A stretch of DNA of 64,000 nucleotides, from contig JAQMWT010000315.1 of assembly GCA_029834535.1 (NCBI GenBank), forward strand, positions 1 through 64,000, read 5' to 3'. Made by a program: the position numbers and the translations under genes. The stretch comes from Chrysophaeum taylorii. Lineage: Eukaryota > Sar > Pelagophyceae > Pelagomonadales > Pelagomonadaceae. Of this stretch, positions 11,961 through 22,000 are shown one piece after another. The notes under the pieces are model-generated. The model worked only from the letters and a program-made list of their open reading frames with translations, did not search any database and was not told where the DNA came from. The number at the start of each line of letters is the position of its first letter. The first letter of the stretch is position 1.

Positions 11961-12370
11961 TAGAGATAGAAAATCTGAACTAGAGTTGGTTGTCAGTCAC
12001 ATCGCGGTCTCCTCGTCGCAAGGCGACAAGCTTGATGGTCACTCTCCGCCGACCGACCTTTCGGCGCTCCTCGTCTACAGGCCCGTGATTCCGGACTGGC
12101 GCCTGTCGGTCCGGCCTGGCTCCCATGCTCGGGAGAGGTCTGAAGTTAGTTAGTTAGTTCAATCTGTGAGGGCATAGAGATAGAAAATCTGAACTAGGGT
12201 TAGTACCCCCTGTTCTAGGGTTAGTTCACTTAACTTTGCCACCTTTGATTTATTGAAAACGCTGTGTTATTCACACCGGCTGTCCTCGATTAAGAGACAG
12301 ATTCGAGGACAGACTACCACTGTTCTCACACTCGGCTGAAGGGTAACACAGTTGTGATTACTGTTCTCTA
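11961..12370 (+). repeat. 3' LTR of Copia element B, split by a SINE
   Basis: The LTR starts at TAGAGA (11961), right after a purine-rich GTGAGGGC tract, and ends TCTCTA at 12370. A 174 bp SINE piece (11984-12157) interrupts it and is flanked by a 40 bp direct repeat (11944-11983 and 12158-12197). Without this insert the LTR is about 196 bp and close to the 5' copy. Confidence 0.82.
11984..12157 (+). repeat. 5'-truncated SINE (family 1) inside the 3' LTR
   Basis: This is nearly identical to the last 175 bp of the full SINE at 57758-58133, ending in GAGAGGTCTGAAG plus a (TTAG)n tail. It lies between 40 bp direct repeats of LTR sequence, so it arrived after the Copia element. 5' truncation with a fixed 3' end is the mark of target-primed reverse transcription. 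Confidence 0.8.
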
Positions 12371-13110
12371 GTTAGTTTGTTATTCCCTTATTGTATGGTT
12401 TGCATCTCCCAGGCTCAACAAGCCAGAGTACTTATTCTAAGTATTGTGGTTTAGAAATCCCAGGCTCAAAGAGCCAGAATTTGTGATTCCCTTATTATTA
12501 TTATTATTATTATTATCAACAACATGGTTTGTAACTCCAAGAGCCAGAAAGGATGAGCGCAGAGGGAAACAAGGAAGAGGGAAACAAGGAAGACGCAAGA
12601 ACACTACGGATCATTATTGTGCTGTGCAACTCCCAGGCTCAAAGAGCCAGAATGGATGAGCGCAGAGGGAAACAAGGATGGAGCAAGAACGCAAAGAGGC
12701 GCAGAAAAGTAGGAAGAAGCGAGCAGGGCAAGAAGGAGTCACGCGAGGTGCTGTAGAAGAGGTCGAGAGAAAAAGAAGAGAGTGTAGCGGTAGGCGTGGT
12801 CATAAAGAAAGACGCGACAAGACGACGCTAAAAGACGGTCGCAGCATGATGCCAGACCTTCCAAACAGGCCTCCCTACTTTGGTCCGGGCGAGGCGGCGG
12901 CCAAATGTATGTCGCGAGAATGCAAGGTAACCACACGCCATCAGCATCAACGTCACGAACAACCAGGATGTCAATAAGCTCCGCCGGCAAAGGACCTCGC
13001 ACGAAGTCATAATCAGCGACGGTGCCATATGCAACGGGAAGGACAGACGAGCGCCATATGGTCGTTCTTATTATTATGGTTTGCAACTCCCAGGCGTGCG
13101 CAGAGAGCCA
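12371..13110 (-). mobile_element. LINE 3' untranslated ends, several stacked pieces
   Basis: On the minus strand this region matches the 3' untranslated part of the LINE at 61846-64000 (-) and of the one at 56560-57540 (+). The shared end has the motif TTTGAGCCTGGGAGTTGCA, followed by an AAT-rich tail. The end motif occurs at least four times (near 12400, 12455, 12630 and 13085), partly with an (ATT)n tract at 12495-12520. This means several truncated insertions or tail duplications. No reverse transcriptase or RNase H part remains here. Confidence 0.7.
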
Positions 13111-13419
13111 CTATTATAGTCATTGTCCCTGGTGCATCACGCTCGGACGTGGATTAGCGCTTCCAGTTGGTACGTAGACACACTGCGGAACCAAAGGCCC
13201 CGGTCTACGCGTCGCCTGCCGATGTTGGGGCTAGGAGAGTGTGCACTATGACACTCTCCGAAAGTAAAAACTGCCAGATGCACTCGGTGTCAGAGTCGGA
13301 ATGGTTCTTTCGAACATCCCTTTACCACTCGCAACTTCAGAACCCTCTGGACTACAACTTTACCCGTGAACGGGGTGAGCGTCGCTATTGCGGCTCGAGC
13401 ACTTCCCCACTGCTTCGCA

Positions 13420-13494
13420 GCAGTCAGTCAGTCAGTCAGTCTGTCTGGCTGTTTGTTTGTTTGTCTCTCTCTCTCTCTGTCTCTCTCTCTCTCA
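13420..13494. repeat. Microsatellites (CAGT)n and (TCTC)n
   Basis: A short CAGT run (13421-13443) is followed by TGTT and TCTC runs up to 13494. They abut the 3' end of the RAP-domain gene. The stretch 13111-13420 before them holds no recognisable gene. Confidence 0.85.
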
Positions 13495-16422
13495 TCAGAG
13501 TTTGGCCCGGAGGTAGGCATCTTGGGCTGGTTCGCTGTCCGAAGGCCACTCAAAAAACGGAACGTGGGCAACATACCACCCGAGCCGCCGCAGGAGCCGC
13601 GACTTGAAGCGCGAGGACCCAGTTTTAGTGGTGGCGCCACCACGGAGACTCCGGAGATAGTGGCTCGGGCCCTCGACCTCGACGCCACACTTCTTCGCAG
13701 GCTGGGCCATGTCGAGAGAAAGTCCCTCCGAAGTCGCATGGTCGATGACGTGGATCCATCCAACGCGCTCGAGCGCGGTCGCGACATCGCGCCGGAGCAG
13801 CGATGGATCCCGAGAATGATAATCGCGCCGATACGCCGCTCGCAGCGTCTCTCGGTGCTCGGACAACGGGGACGCCCGATCGGGCCAAGTCAGTTCGACG
13901 TGCAACAGCACCAGGTACAGACGCGAAAGGTCGCAGTCCTCAAAAGTGGTCGGATCACCAACTGTGGCGGCGACCTCCGCAAAAAGGCCGGGGTCCTTCC
14001 AGTCGACGCACGCGAAAGCCCACGCCATTTCAGCAAGGTCCCGAGGGTTGAACTCTTCAACGCGCGCGCTCTCGGCGATTCTACCGAAGACGTCGTGGGG
14101 CGCCTCCACGCCTGTCGTCGTAGCAAAGGCCCACGCCGTGTTCGCGAGGTCCCTCGAGGTAAGGGCGTCCAGTCGCGACGCGACGACCGCGCCCGCGATC
14201 TCCTCGAAAAGGCAGGGATCGTCTACGCGCGCCGTCGCGAACGCCCGCGCTGCGGTCGCGAGGTCTTGCGCCGTGAACTCGCAAAGCCGCGCCCGAGTTG
14301 CTATGGCGATCGCGTCCAAGAGCAGCAGAGATGCCTCGACCCCGGCAGTAGTAGTTGTTGTTGCAAACGCCCACGCCGTGTTGACGAGGTTCTGCGGGCT
14401 GAAACCGTCCAGTCGCGCGAGAGCTTTGGTCGCAATGTCGGCAAAGAGTTCGGGCGCCTCGACGCCCGCGGTCGCCAAGCCCCACGCCGTGTTGGCGAGA
14501 TTTTGCTCGTCGAATTCACGCAGCCGCGACCGCGCAACGTCGCAGATCACTTCGAAGAGGCGAGGTGCCTCGACTCCGGCTTTTGCGTAGGCCCACGCCG
14601 TCGTCGCGACGTGATACGCTTTGAAATCGTCGAGCCGCGATCGACTCAAGGCGTCGGCGATCGCCTCGAAGAACCCCGGCGCCTCGTCGCGAGCCGCCGC
14701 CGTCGTCGTCGCAAAGGCCCACACCGTGTTGGCGAAATCCAGCGGTTTGAAATCGGTCAACCGCGACCGAGCGGCGTCCGCGAGCGCGCCGAAGAGTCTT
14801 GGCGCCTCCAAGCCCGCGGTCGCAAAGGCCCACGCCGTGTTGGCACAATCCTGCGGGTTGAGCTCCCATAGCCGCGACCGAGTCATGTTGGCAATCGCGT
14901 CGAAAAGCTCGGGAATTACTTCGCCGGCCGTCGCGAACGACCACGCCGCGACGGCGAGATCCTGCGATTTGAACTTGTCCAGCTGAGACAACGCGGCCTT
15001 GGCGATCGTGGCGAAGAGTCGCGGGGACTTGAAACCCGCCGTCGCGTAAGCCCACGCCGTGTTGCTCAGGTCTTGCGCGTTGAACTCGTGCACCCGCGCG
15101 ACGTTCGCGACGGCTTCGAAAAGCTCGGGAGCTTTCTCGCCCGCCGTCGCGAACGCCCACAGCGTCATGGCGAGATCCCGCGGGTTGAAGTCGCCCAGCT
15201 TGTCCCGAGCCCAACTCGCGCTCGCCTCGAACAGCTCCGGCGCCTCGACGCCCGCTTTTGCGAAGGCCCACAACGTATTGGCGAGGTTTTGCGCGTTGAA
15301 CTCGCCCAATCGCGACCTAGCCGCGCGCGCGATCGCGCCAAAGAGCTCGGGCGCTTTGGCGCCCGCCGTCGCAAACGCCCACAACGTGATGGCGATATCT
15401 CGAGCCTTAAAGTCGCCCAGCTTACGCCGAACCTTGTTGGCCATCGCCTCAAAGAGGTGGGGCGCGTCGACGCCCGTTTTCGAAAACGCCCACAGCGTGT
15501 TGGAAAAGTTTTGCGCGTTGAACTCGTCTAATCGCGACTGCGCGACGTCCGCGATCGCGCAGAAGAGCTCGGGCGCCTTGACGCCCGACGTCGCGAATGC
15601 CCACGCCGTGGTAGACAGGTCTTGCGCGTTGAACTCGCCCAATCGCGACCGAGCCGCGTCTACGATTGCTTCGAACAGACGTCGCGCCTCGACGCGCGCC
15701 GTCGCGAACGCCCACGCCGTGTTGGCCATGTCGATTGCGTTGAACTCGCCCAGGCGCGTCAAAGCCATGTTTGCGATCACGTCGAACAGTTCGGGCGTGT
15801 GGACATTCGCCTTTGCAAAGGCCCACGCAGTGTTGGCGAGATGTTGCGCGTCAAACTCGAGCGCGCGTCGTCGACAAACGTCGGCTAGTGCCGTCACGCG
15901 CCAGTCGAGTCGCAGGCTCCTGTTCCCGCCTCCAAACTTGGCGACACGATGCGCGGCAGTCGACAGATTTCGAGCGCTAAATCGTTCTCCCTCGGTCGCA
16001 AAGAGAGACAGAATCGTCTCGGGGGTCGCGCCGCGACGCGTCATCTCCTTCCCCCACCCGACTTGTTGCCAAAGCGGTGCCTCCGCCTTCTTGTTGCCTT
16101 CTCGCGCCTGCTCCGTGCGACCGGCATCCCGCCGCATGTCATCACGGCGTCGATCCTTCTCCGAGACCCGTTGTCGTCGTCTCGGCGACCTGTCTTCGAG
16201 ACGTCGACCTTCATCTACAATTTGCCGTCTTGGCGTACGAGAGCGCCGCAGATCGACGCCCCCGCGATCACCCTCCTGCCGCGACCGCTTTGCCCTTCGA
16301 CGCTCGTAAGACGCTGGGGACTCGTCGCGGCCTCTTAAGCGTCTCTCACGTCGCGAGCCACTCGACCACTGGTCATCGCCAAGCATGACGTGAACTGTTG
16401 TTGAACAGTCCGTTGACGACAT
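13495..16422 (-). CDS. WAFA-repeat protein with C-terminal RAP domain (organelle-type RNA-binding protein)
   Basis: The product is a single-exon protein of 975 residues. Residues 1-120 are very Arg-rich and disordered. Then about 17 helical repeats of 36-40 residues follow, each with the signature NTAWAFA(T/K)AGVEAPELF. These belong to the octotricopeptide/FAST-kinase-like helical repeat class. Residues about 900-965 form a RAP domain: LSLDMA, GVEVEGPSHYLR, a RLLRRLGW segment and VPFFEWP. Family knowledge: such proteins bind and process RNAs in mitochondria or plastids. An organelle role is inferred, because no clear transit peptide precedes the Arg-rich stretch. The start at 16422 is the first Met of the frame. 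Only 3 bp lie between this ATG and a block of nested repeats, so the original 5' UTR or a longer N-terminus may have been displaced. Confidence 0.88.
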   Translation of the reverse strand: MSSTDCSTTVHVMLGDDQWSSGSRRERRLRGRDESPASYERRRAKRSRQEGDRGGVDLRRSRTPRRQIVDEGRRLEDRSPRRRQRVSEKDRRRDDMRRDAGRTEQAREGNKKAEAPLWQQVGWGKEMTRRGATPETILSLFATEGERFSARNLSTAAHRVAKFGGGNRSLRLDWRVTALADVCRRRALEFDAQHLANTAWAFAKANVHTPELFDVIANMALTRLGEFNAIDMANTAWAFATARVEARRLFEAIVDAARSRLGEFNAQDLSTTAWAFATSGVKAPELFCAIADVAQSRLDEFNAQNFSNTLWAFSKTGVDAPHLFEAMANKVRRKLGDFKARDIAITLWAFATAGAKAPELFGAIARAARSRLGEFNAQNLANTLWAFAKAGVEAPELFEASASWARDKLGDFNPRDLAMTLWAFATAGEKAPELFEAVANVARVHEFNAQDLSNTAWAYATAGFKSPRLFATIAKAALSQLDKFKSQDLAVAAWSFATAGEVIPELFDAIANMTRSRLWELNPQDCANTAWAFATAGLEAPRLFGALADAARSRLTDFKPLDFANTVWAFATTTAAARDEAPGFFEAIADALSRSRLDDFKAYHVATTAWAYAKAGVEAPRLFEVICDVARSRLREFDEQNLANTAWGLATAGVEAPELFADIATKALARLDGFSPQNLVNTAWAFATTTTTAGVEASLLLLDAIAIATRARLCEFTAQDLATAARAFATARVDDPCLFEEIAGAVVASRLDALTSRDLANTAWAFATTTGVEAPHDVFGRIAESARVEEFNPRDLAEMAWAFACVDWKDPGLFAEVAATVGDPTTFEDCDLSRLYLVLLHVELTWPDRASPLSEHRETLRAAYRRDYHSRDPSLLRRDVATALERVGWIHVIDHATSEGLSLDMAQPAKKCGVEVEGPSHYLRSLRGGATTKTGSSRFKSRLLRRLGWYVAHVPFFEWPSDSEPAQDAYLRAKL

Positions 16423-16440
16423 GGTGACATTCTAACTAAC

Positions 16441-16498
16441 CCGCCCACATCCTTCATGCTCCCCACACACACCCCCCTCTTAGCAGTCGACATTTAAA
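16441..16498 (+). mobile_element. 58 bp LINE tail insertion
   Basis: This is the same end sequence as the LINE fragment at 60199-61030, finishing TTAGCAGTCGACATTTAAA. It is flanked by the 15 bp repeat GACATTCTAACTAAC (16426-16440 and 16499-16513). It is an extremely 5'-truncated insertion into the tail of the neighbouring SINE. Confidence 0.75.
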
Positions 16499-16505
16499 GA
16501 CATTC

Positions 16506-16899
16506 TAACTAACTAACTAACTAACTTCAGACCTCTCCCGAGCATGCGAGCCAGGCCGGACAGGCAGGAGCCGATCCGGAATCACAGAGGAAAATCACGC
16601 AGTTGGGGCAGAGGCGAAGGACGAGGACTCGTTGATGACGGACCGCCACTGCGCGCGGTCTTGTGCGAAGTCGTGCAAGAGCGTCGCAGGCCGCAAACGT
16701 GTTGGTCAACGAACAATCGACCTGTCCGTCGCGTTCTGCCCAACCGAGCGAACCCCATCCCAGCGCGGACTTTCCGGGTGCTAACCGGCCAGCCCGGGAG
16801 GCGAGCAGGCACCGTCTCACTCCGGGACGGCCGGGGCCGCCGCAGGGAGCAAGCGTGTTGGGCGCCGTCCTCCATCGCAACCAACGGTTAGCGATCGGT
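16506..16899 (-). repeat. SINE family 1, full-length copy
   Basis: On the minus strand the repeat runs from the GGTTGCGATGGAGGACGG head (near 16880) to GAGAGGTCTGAAG and a (GTTA)n tail. It is flanked by GACATTC repeats at 16499-16505 and 16900-16906. It is close to the copy at 23116-23505 and shares head and tail, but not all of the middle, with 57758-58133. It lies just upstream of the RAP-domain gene and on the same strand. Confidence 0.82.
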
Positions 16900-16906
16900 G
16901 ACATTC

Positions 16907-18400
16907 CTCCTATAAGTTCTATCAAGGCGCGGTTGAGGACGTGCCTGTGCGCGACCTATGCTCTCCCTCCGCGCGCGCGGCCGTCATGGTCAAGGATGCG
17001 AATTGTCTCGTGGGGAAAACGCGAGTCCACGGTTCGCTCGGAACGCTGAGGATGCACCACAAGTCGCGGCAAGTAGTGGAAGTCAATGATGTGCCGGCGC
17101 AACAAGAGCGTCAAATTAATCCGTGGGCATTACGCGGGAGGGCGACAAAAAAGTGCGGCCGAGCGATCGCTGCCGCTAAAGCGAAGAGTGACGATCACTC
17201 GAGAGGCCGGTGCTCGCAGCGCGTGGCTCGAGCCGTTCTGGCCACCGTTGACTTGAACGCTGACAACGCGTCGGTTACGACGGCTCACCAGCCGGCGGCC
17301 GGCGACGCCTCGGTGGGACCGAACGACAAGGCGTAGCAGCAGCGCGTGGCGACGGACTCAGTGTCGCATGGTCTGCTGGAGCTCACGGGGTCGAAACAGA
17401 GTTCGAGGTAAAGGTCCGCGGCTCTCACAACACCACCCGGGACAATACGAGGCCGCCCGAAAGACTGAGGAAGAAGTCAAGGCGGCGGCGGAGAGGGCGC
17501 TGCTGACGGCGACGGCGCTCTCTGTCAAACGCTGTTGCAGGTCCAGGAACAAATTTGGAAGGTGCATCACCAACGTCGAGTACGAGATTTCCTCGCTCGA
17601 GGAGACCGCCGCCGCCGCCAATGAGAAGAGCAAGGCCGCGGTCAAGGCGAATGAGCAGAAGCAGGCCGACGCCTGGGAGGAGCGCCACTCCGAGAATATT
17701 CCGCGCCCTTCGCCGCTTTCGAGGCGCATTCGAAGCTCCGTCGTGGCCAGCTCAAGTCCTTCATCTATGGCCGCGCCGGCAAGGTCGCCAAGGCCAAGAA
17801 TAACAAGTAGAATGGCCCCTTCGAATCGAAGAAGCCCACTCCCCCGTCGTCGACAAGCCCCTGCTTCTGCCTCCGACGCCAGCGCCAGCTCGAGACAACC
17901 CCGCGGCCGAACGTGCTGCTGCCCCAAAATACGAGCCCGACCCGCTCCAGCTCCTAGTCACCACCACCCTAGACACGCCCCAAAGGCCGGCCGGGCTCGA
18001 TTGTGGGGCTTCTGTTGGCCCTAACCTTCCTCGAATATCGCCCAACCGGTCTCCTCCATCGTCTGCTTGGCCGCCTCGCCCCGAAAAAATCCACTTTCGT
18101 GAATAGTGGCTCAAAATTAAAACTCGCCTCAGAAAGACTCGACTTTGGCGCGACACATTGTAGCGGCAGCGACTCCTACGGGTTTTCCTCGGGCTTGTTC
18201 CCACGCGTGGGTGCAGATGTCGAGGCTGTGTCGCCGGCTCGGCGGCGCCTTGGGGTCGACGTCTTTGGTGTTTCGACGTCTTTGGTGTTTTCTCAGGGTC
18301 GCGCGTGATCGCAAAAAAATCGGCTCAATTGTAAGATAGCGCTGATGCAGGCGGGGGGGTACGCTCGGACTCCAACCTGCGTTTATTCTGCCCTTAACCT
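16907..18400 (+). other. Weakly coding-like stretch, possible mobile-element remnant
   Basis: No gene is recognised. A 131-residue reading frame (16941-17336) is Ala/Arg/Lys-rich. From about 17458 to 17690 the plus strand gives a charged helical stretch with KTEEEVKAAAERAL and ISSLEETAAAANEKSKAAV, likely a coiled coil. The short GQLKSFIYGRAGK lies just beyond in another frame. This may be the decayed coding end of an element or a lost gene. The rest to 18400 shows nothing clear. Confidence 0.3.
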
Positions 18401-18409
18401 TTAAATTTA

Positions 18410-18660
18410 CTCCTCCTTTGCCATGGCGATCACCAAGAGCCAGGGCCAGTTCGCTCAGAAAAGGTCGGCGTCCTCTTGCCCACAAGCCCGTTTTCGGCCA
18501 CGGCCAGCTACCTCTACGTGGCTCTCAGCTGTATTGCAACAAGCCCGAGGACATCGTCTTCTGGATCGACGACGCCACCCTACCCCACGTTGCGCAATAC
18601 CGACACCGCCACCCCAGCGTCTACGCGCGCAACATGGTTTACCATGAGGTCCTCAGGTAG
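18410..18660 (+). pseudogene. Helitron helicase C-terminal fragment
   Basis: The plus strand carries ITKSQGQ (helicase motif VI-like region of PIF1-type Helitron helicases). It then gives KPVFGHGQLPLRGSQ, and a DDATLPHVAQYRHRH stretch up to a stop at 18658-18660. The frame changes between ITKSQGQ and KPVFGHGQ, so the fragment is frameshifted. It also lacks everything upstream of the last roughly 80 residues. The tail matches the DDSTLPHTC segment of the Helitron-derived units elsewhere in the window, but belongs to a different subfamily. Confidence 0.65.
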
Positions 18661-18789
18661 CCGCCCTACCCTTCGTAGGACTGTGTTTGCAAGGGACCGA
18701 AACTTTGTGGGGTTTGAGAACCACGTGAATGTGGGATTTGAGATTTGGGACCAGGTGAACCTACTGGCCTGCACTTGCTTACTCCTAAA

Positions 18790-19075
18790 CCCTATTTTGT
18801 TTCGGCGGCATAGGTTGGCATTTGTTTGCCTACCGAATGGGCCGGTTGGAAGCGTTCGCAGCGGGACGGGGATTGACCGGGGGGCACAGAAGGAAACGTT
18901 TACGACGAGATGGTCATCAGTCAAATAAATCGCGGTCTCCGCGTCGCATGGCGACAGGTCTCCCTCGACGCTCCTTTCAGCGTCCCTCGTCTCTTTTCCC
19001 TGTGATTCTGATCCTGCGCGCTTCGGCACTGGGATTAGCCTACGCCCCATGCACTGGGCCGGCCGTTCTCAGAAG
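18790..19075 (+). repeat. SINE-like repeat, family 2
   Basis: This is a second copy of the repeat at 2478-2738, with GTTCGCAGCGGGACGGGG, then CATGGCGACAGG and GGGATTAGCCTACGCCCC in the same order. It has a longer head, including a GCCTACCGAATGGGCCGG stretch. Confidence 0.6.
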
Positions 19076-19099
19076 TTGAAGTCTCTCACAGAAGAGTGA

Positions 19100-22000
19100 G
19101 TACCCGTGGCTCCGCATTTGAATCCAAAAATGACGAGACCTCGTACAGGCCGGAGGTGTATTTCACCCCTTCCGATCTCAACACAGCTGCTTATGGTCTG
19201 CTTTCAACTCTCATCCATCAGATTCCTTACAACTGAGAATCCGACACGGCCGATAATCAGCTTTCTGCAGTCCATCAACACGCTGGCCGAGTTGAGTGCG
19301 CCAGCAACGCAACAACGCCTCGCTGCTGTGCCGCACATGGTCAAGTCTCGCGTGCCTGCTAATATTGCCTAACTGGCCTTCAATGAGAACGATGAATTCA
19401 TCGCAACGCATTGGTTTTCTCCTCAACATACTCAAGCGCACTGTGGCTAAGCTCTTCAAGCAGCTCAAGCACCCTGGTGCCTTCGTATCACGATCTAAAG
19501 TTCATCAAAGGTGGATCTTTGCGCAACTCATATGAATCGCTGGTGAACTCGCCCGTCACCTTAACCACCCGATCCCGACGACCTCACTTCGCGACCTCAC
19601 TCTGCTCACCATCGCTGAGAACTCAGACCAAAACGCTGGTTATCGTTCCCGCCGTACCGCTGATACGGTACTGAGGATGGATCAGCAAGACGCTGCTGAC
19701 TTTGATGCATACAAGGCAGCACATGACTTATAGTCAAACCCAAAATCGTCCGACAATGACGATCGTGCGCTCAAGCTGACGCCTTCGACCGGCTCGCACA
19801 GACGCCGCAACCTGCTTCAGAGCTCATCGACGCGAGGTAGCCGCGCATTACGGATAATCACAATTTCATCGGCACAAGGGTCGAGAAAAACCACGCTCGT
19901 CATCGACATTCGACGAAAGATCGTACCCGGCTCGACCCCTAACCGCCCCGTACGTAGACGTTCGGATGAAAGATCTGCTGCGCTCACAAAGACATCCGAG
20001 CGAAAGCACCGCGTACATCCGTACAAAGCTCTCGCGAAGGATTCCCGCAATCGCCGCGATCATCGTACGCACAAGAATTCAAGGGAGAAGACCGAATCGA
20101 AGACAAGGTTCCTCTCGCGTAAGTCGCGAAAAACACGAGACGCCGATAGCGGCTCTCGTACGCCCCATCCGTCCCTACTTCCTGTATAAGGTTCGCAAAA
20201 TTATGCACGTGGCGGTCTACATCGCCAAGCTGCTCACACGTGATGAAATGCGCGACAACTTCATCGCGACGATTATCCAGGAGGCCGTGATCTGATTGGG
20301 AAAGACAACTCCAAACTTTAAACGGCCATGTCATGATACGCCTCATGGCGACGATGAGATGTCTCAGACGACTCGTCAAACCCTCGAGCACGGCGTGGGC
20401 GACTCGTACACCCCGTGCGCTCAATCCACGAGCCCACGCAACAAAGGTAGTCACACCAGTAGCATCTCCTCATCAACATAGATTTCCGCAGTCCAGTAGT
20501 CCCTTCTCCTCACTCCTTTCTAGTTGTTCTTTCTCCTTCGAGACTTCACCACCACAAAAACTGTCGCTCAATTCAACACTTATCGCGTGTTTCAATCAAC
20601 GACCGACAACTCGTCGGACGTACTATAAGTCTTCCCGAACCAACTCCCCCAGAAGACGCACGGTCGTCTGAGCAGTTGCATGCCAACACCACAAAGCAGG
20701 TCACCATCTTCGACACGGGTGCCACCTTCAAATGTTTGCCAAACCACCACGTCCCCTCTTATTCTTGAGGGATCTCCCGTAGACGTCACCCCCGTCAAGA
20801 TCTCCCAGGGCCCAACGTAAGGTTATGTCTACAAAGCTCGCATTCACACTTCTTCTCATCGTCGAAGAAGACGCTGGCAACCCAGACACAGGTCTTGCGT
20901 ATCTCGGTACAGTACTTTTGCTGAATAGTTTTCGCGAGGATTTGTTCCTGCTGTCGTCCACAGTTGGCCACGTCTTCAACGTACTGGTGTTTGATGCTCC
21001 ACCGCCACGCATCTCGTATGGCACCCATAAGTCCCCCGCGCTAGACGCCTTGCCTTGGATTACCGCCAACTCGATGAGGCGACGATGACTCTGCAGCCGT
21101 CCTCGTGCGCGAGAAATAAATCCAATAACGGGCTCATTCAACTGCCCTCGCGCCAGACTTCTGGGTTCAAGACCCTGCATTCATTGATCACCAATGTGGC
21201 GTTCTCGCTGTTTCGTGATCTCCTTCGCATCCAAGCGGTGGACTATAATCTCCGCAAACTGTCGCTGTCGGATCTCCCATCATCTCACAGCCATCGTCGC
21301 TCCACCTGGCTCGACAGCGCTTCGGCGCTGCCATCATTACGTGCGACGATGCTACCAAGATCCCTGTGCTTGTTAAGTCCGGCAAGCTCCAGGTCACAGC
21401 TGAAGTCTTAATGCTGTCGACTGCGTGCATGTCCGAGACATCCCTCGAAAAATGATCTCAATGATGGAGATATCCAGACACCAAGTCGGCCTGAAGTGGA
21501 GGTTTCGGTCCAACGTGCGAATTCGGCTCGCAGAAGCACACTCCTCTCACAACACATCTAGGAAGAGCTCACCCCAGCATCCCCGGCAAACTACGAGCAC
21601 CACCAAGCTGTGCTCGCAGCAGTTTTGGCTTTTACTCTGCTACAACCATCTGCAATGCTGTCTCCTTGGGGCCCCTCTTTTCATGATACGATGCTTCGCC
21701 ATTCACAGCAGCTCGCCGATTCCGGCACTCGACATACGAAGAACGTGGACTTTCGTCCAAGCTCACGTCCATGAAGCAGTTCCTCCAGGTAGATGGCGCT
21801 GTCTCGGCACTGTGTGTTATTCCGCGTGAAGGGTTCCCGCTACCAGATGCTGTTCTACCTTGGAAGTCGCCTCCGTCTTCGAGCAAGCGCAACTTCTTCG
21901 CTGCTCAATCCGAACACAGCTACCTAGGCGACTCAGTGATTCCTCACATGCTAATCACCTGGTCGCCCAAGTCTTTCATTTGCTGCAGTGCCACATGCTG

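Larger units (their letters stand above)
2739..12370 (+). mobile_element. Nearly whole Copia LTR retrotransposon with methyltransferase and dioxygenase-like regions (element B)
   Basis: This is a Ty1/Copia-order element of about 9.6 kb, including a nested SINE. The LTRs are about 195 bp, start TAGAGA and end TCTCTA. Direct GTTAG repeats at 2734-2738 and 12371-12375 are its target-site duplication. Parts in order: gag-like (about 3.1-5.2 kb), protease (about 5.4 kb), C5 methyltransferase-like (6.06-6.64 kb), 2OG dioxygenase-like (7.0-7.3 kb), integrase (8.1-9.1 kb), reverse transcriptase and RNase H (10.1-11.65 kb). Protease, integrase, RT, RNase H is the Copia order. The two LTRs are about 96% identical by eye, so the insertion is fairly recent. 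The coding part has about three to four interruptions, so it is a fossil but well preserved. Confidence 0.9.

Noticed and set aside
13366-16388. Long plus-strand reading frames opposite the RAP-domain gene (for example 13366-14871 and 15059-16309)
   Set aside because: They are Arg/Ser-rich antisense shadows of a GC-rich repeat gene and have no domain of their own.
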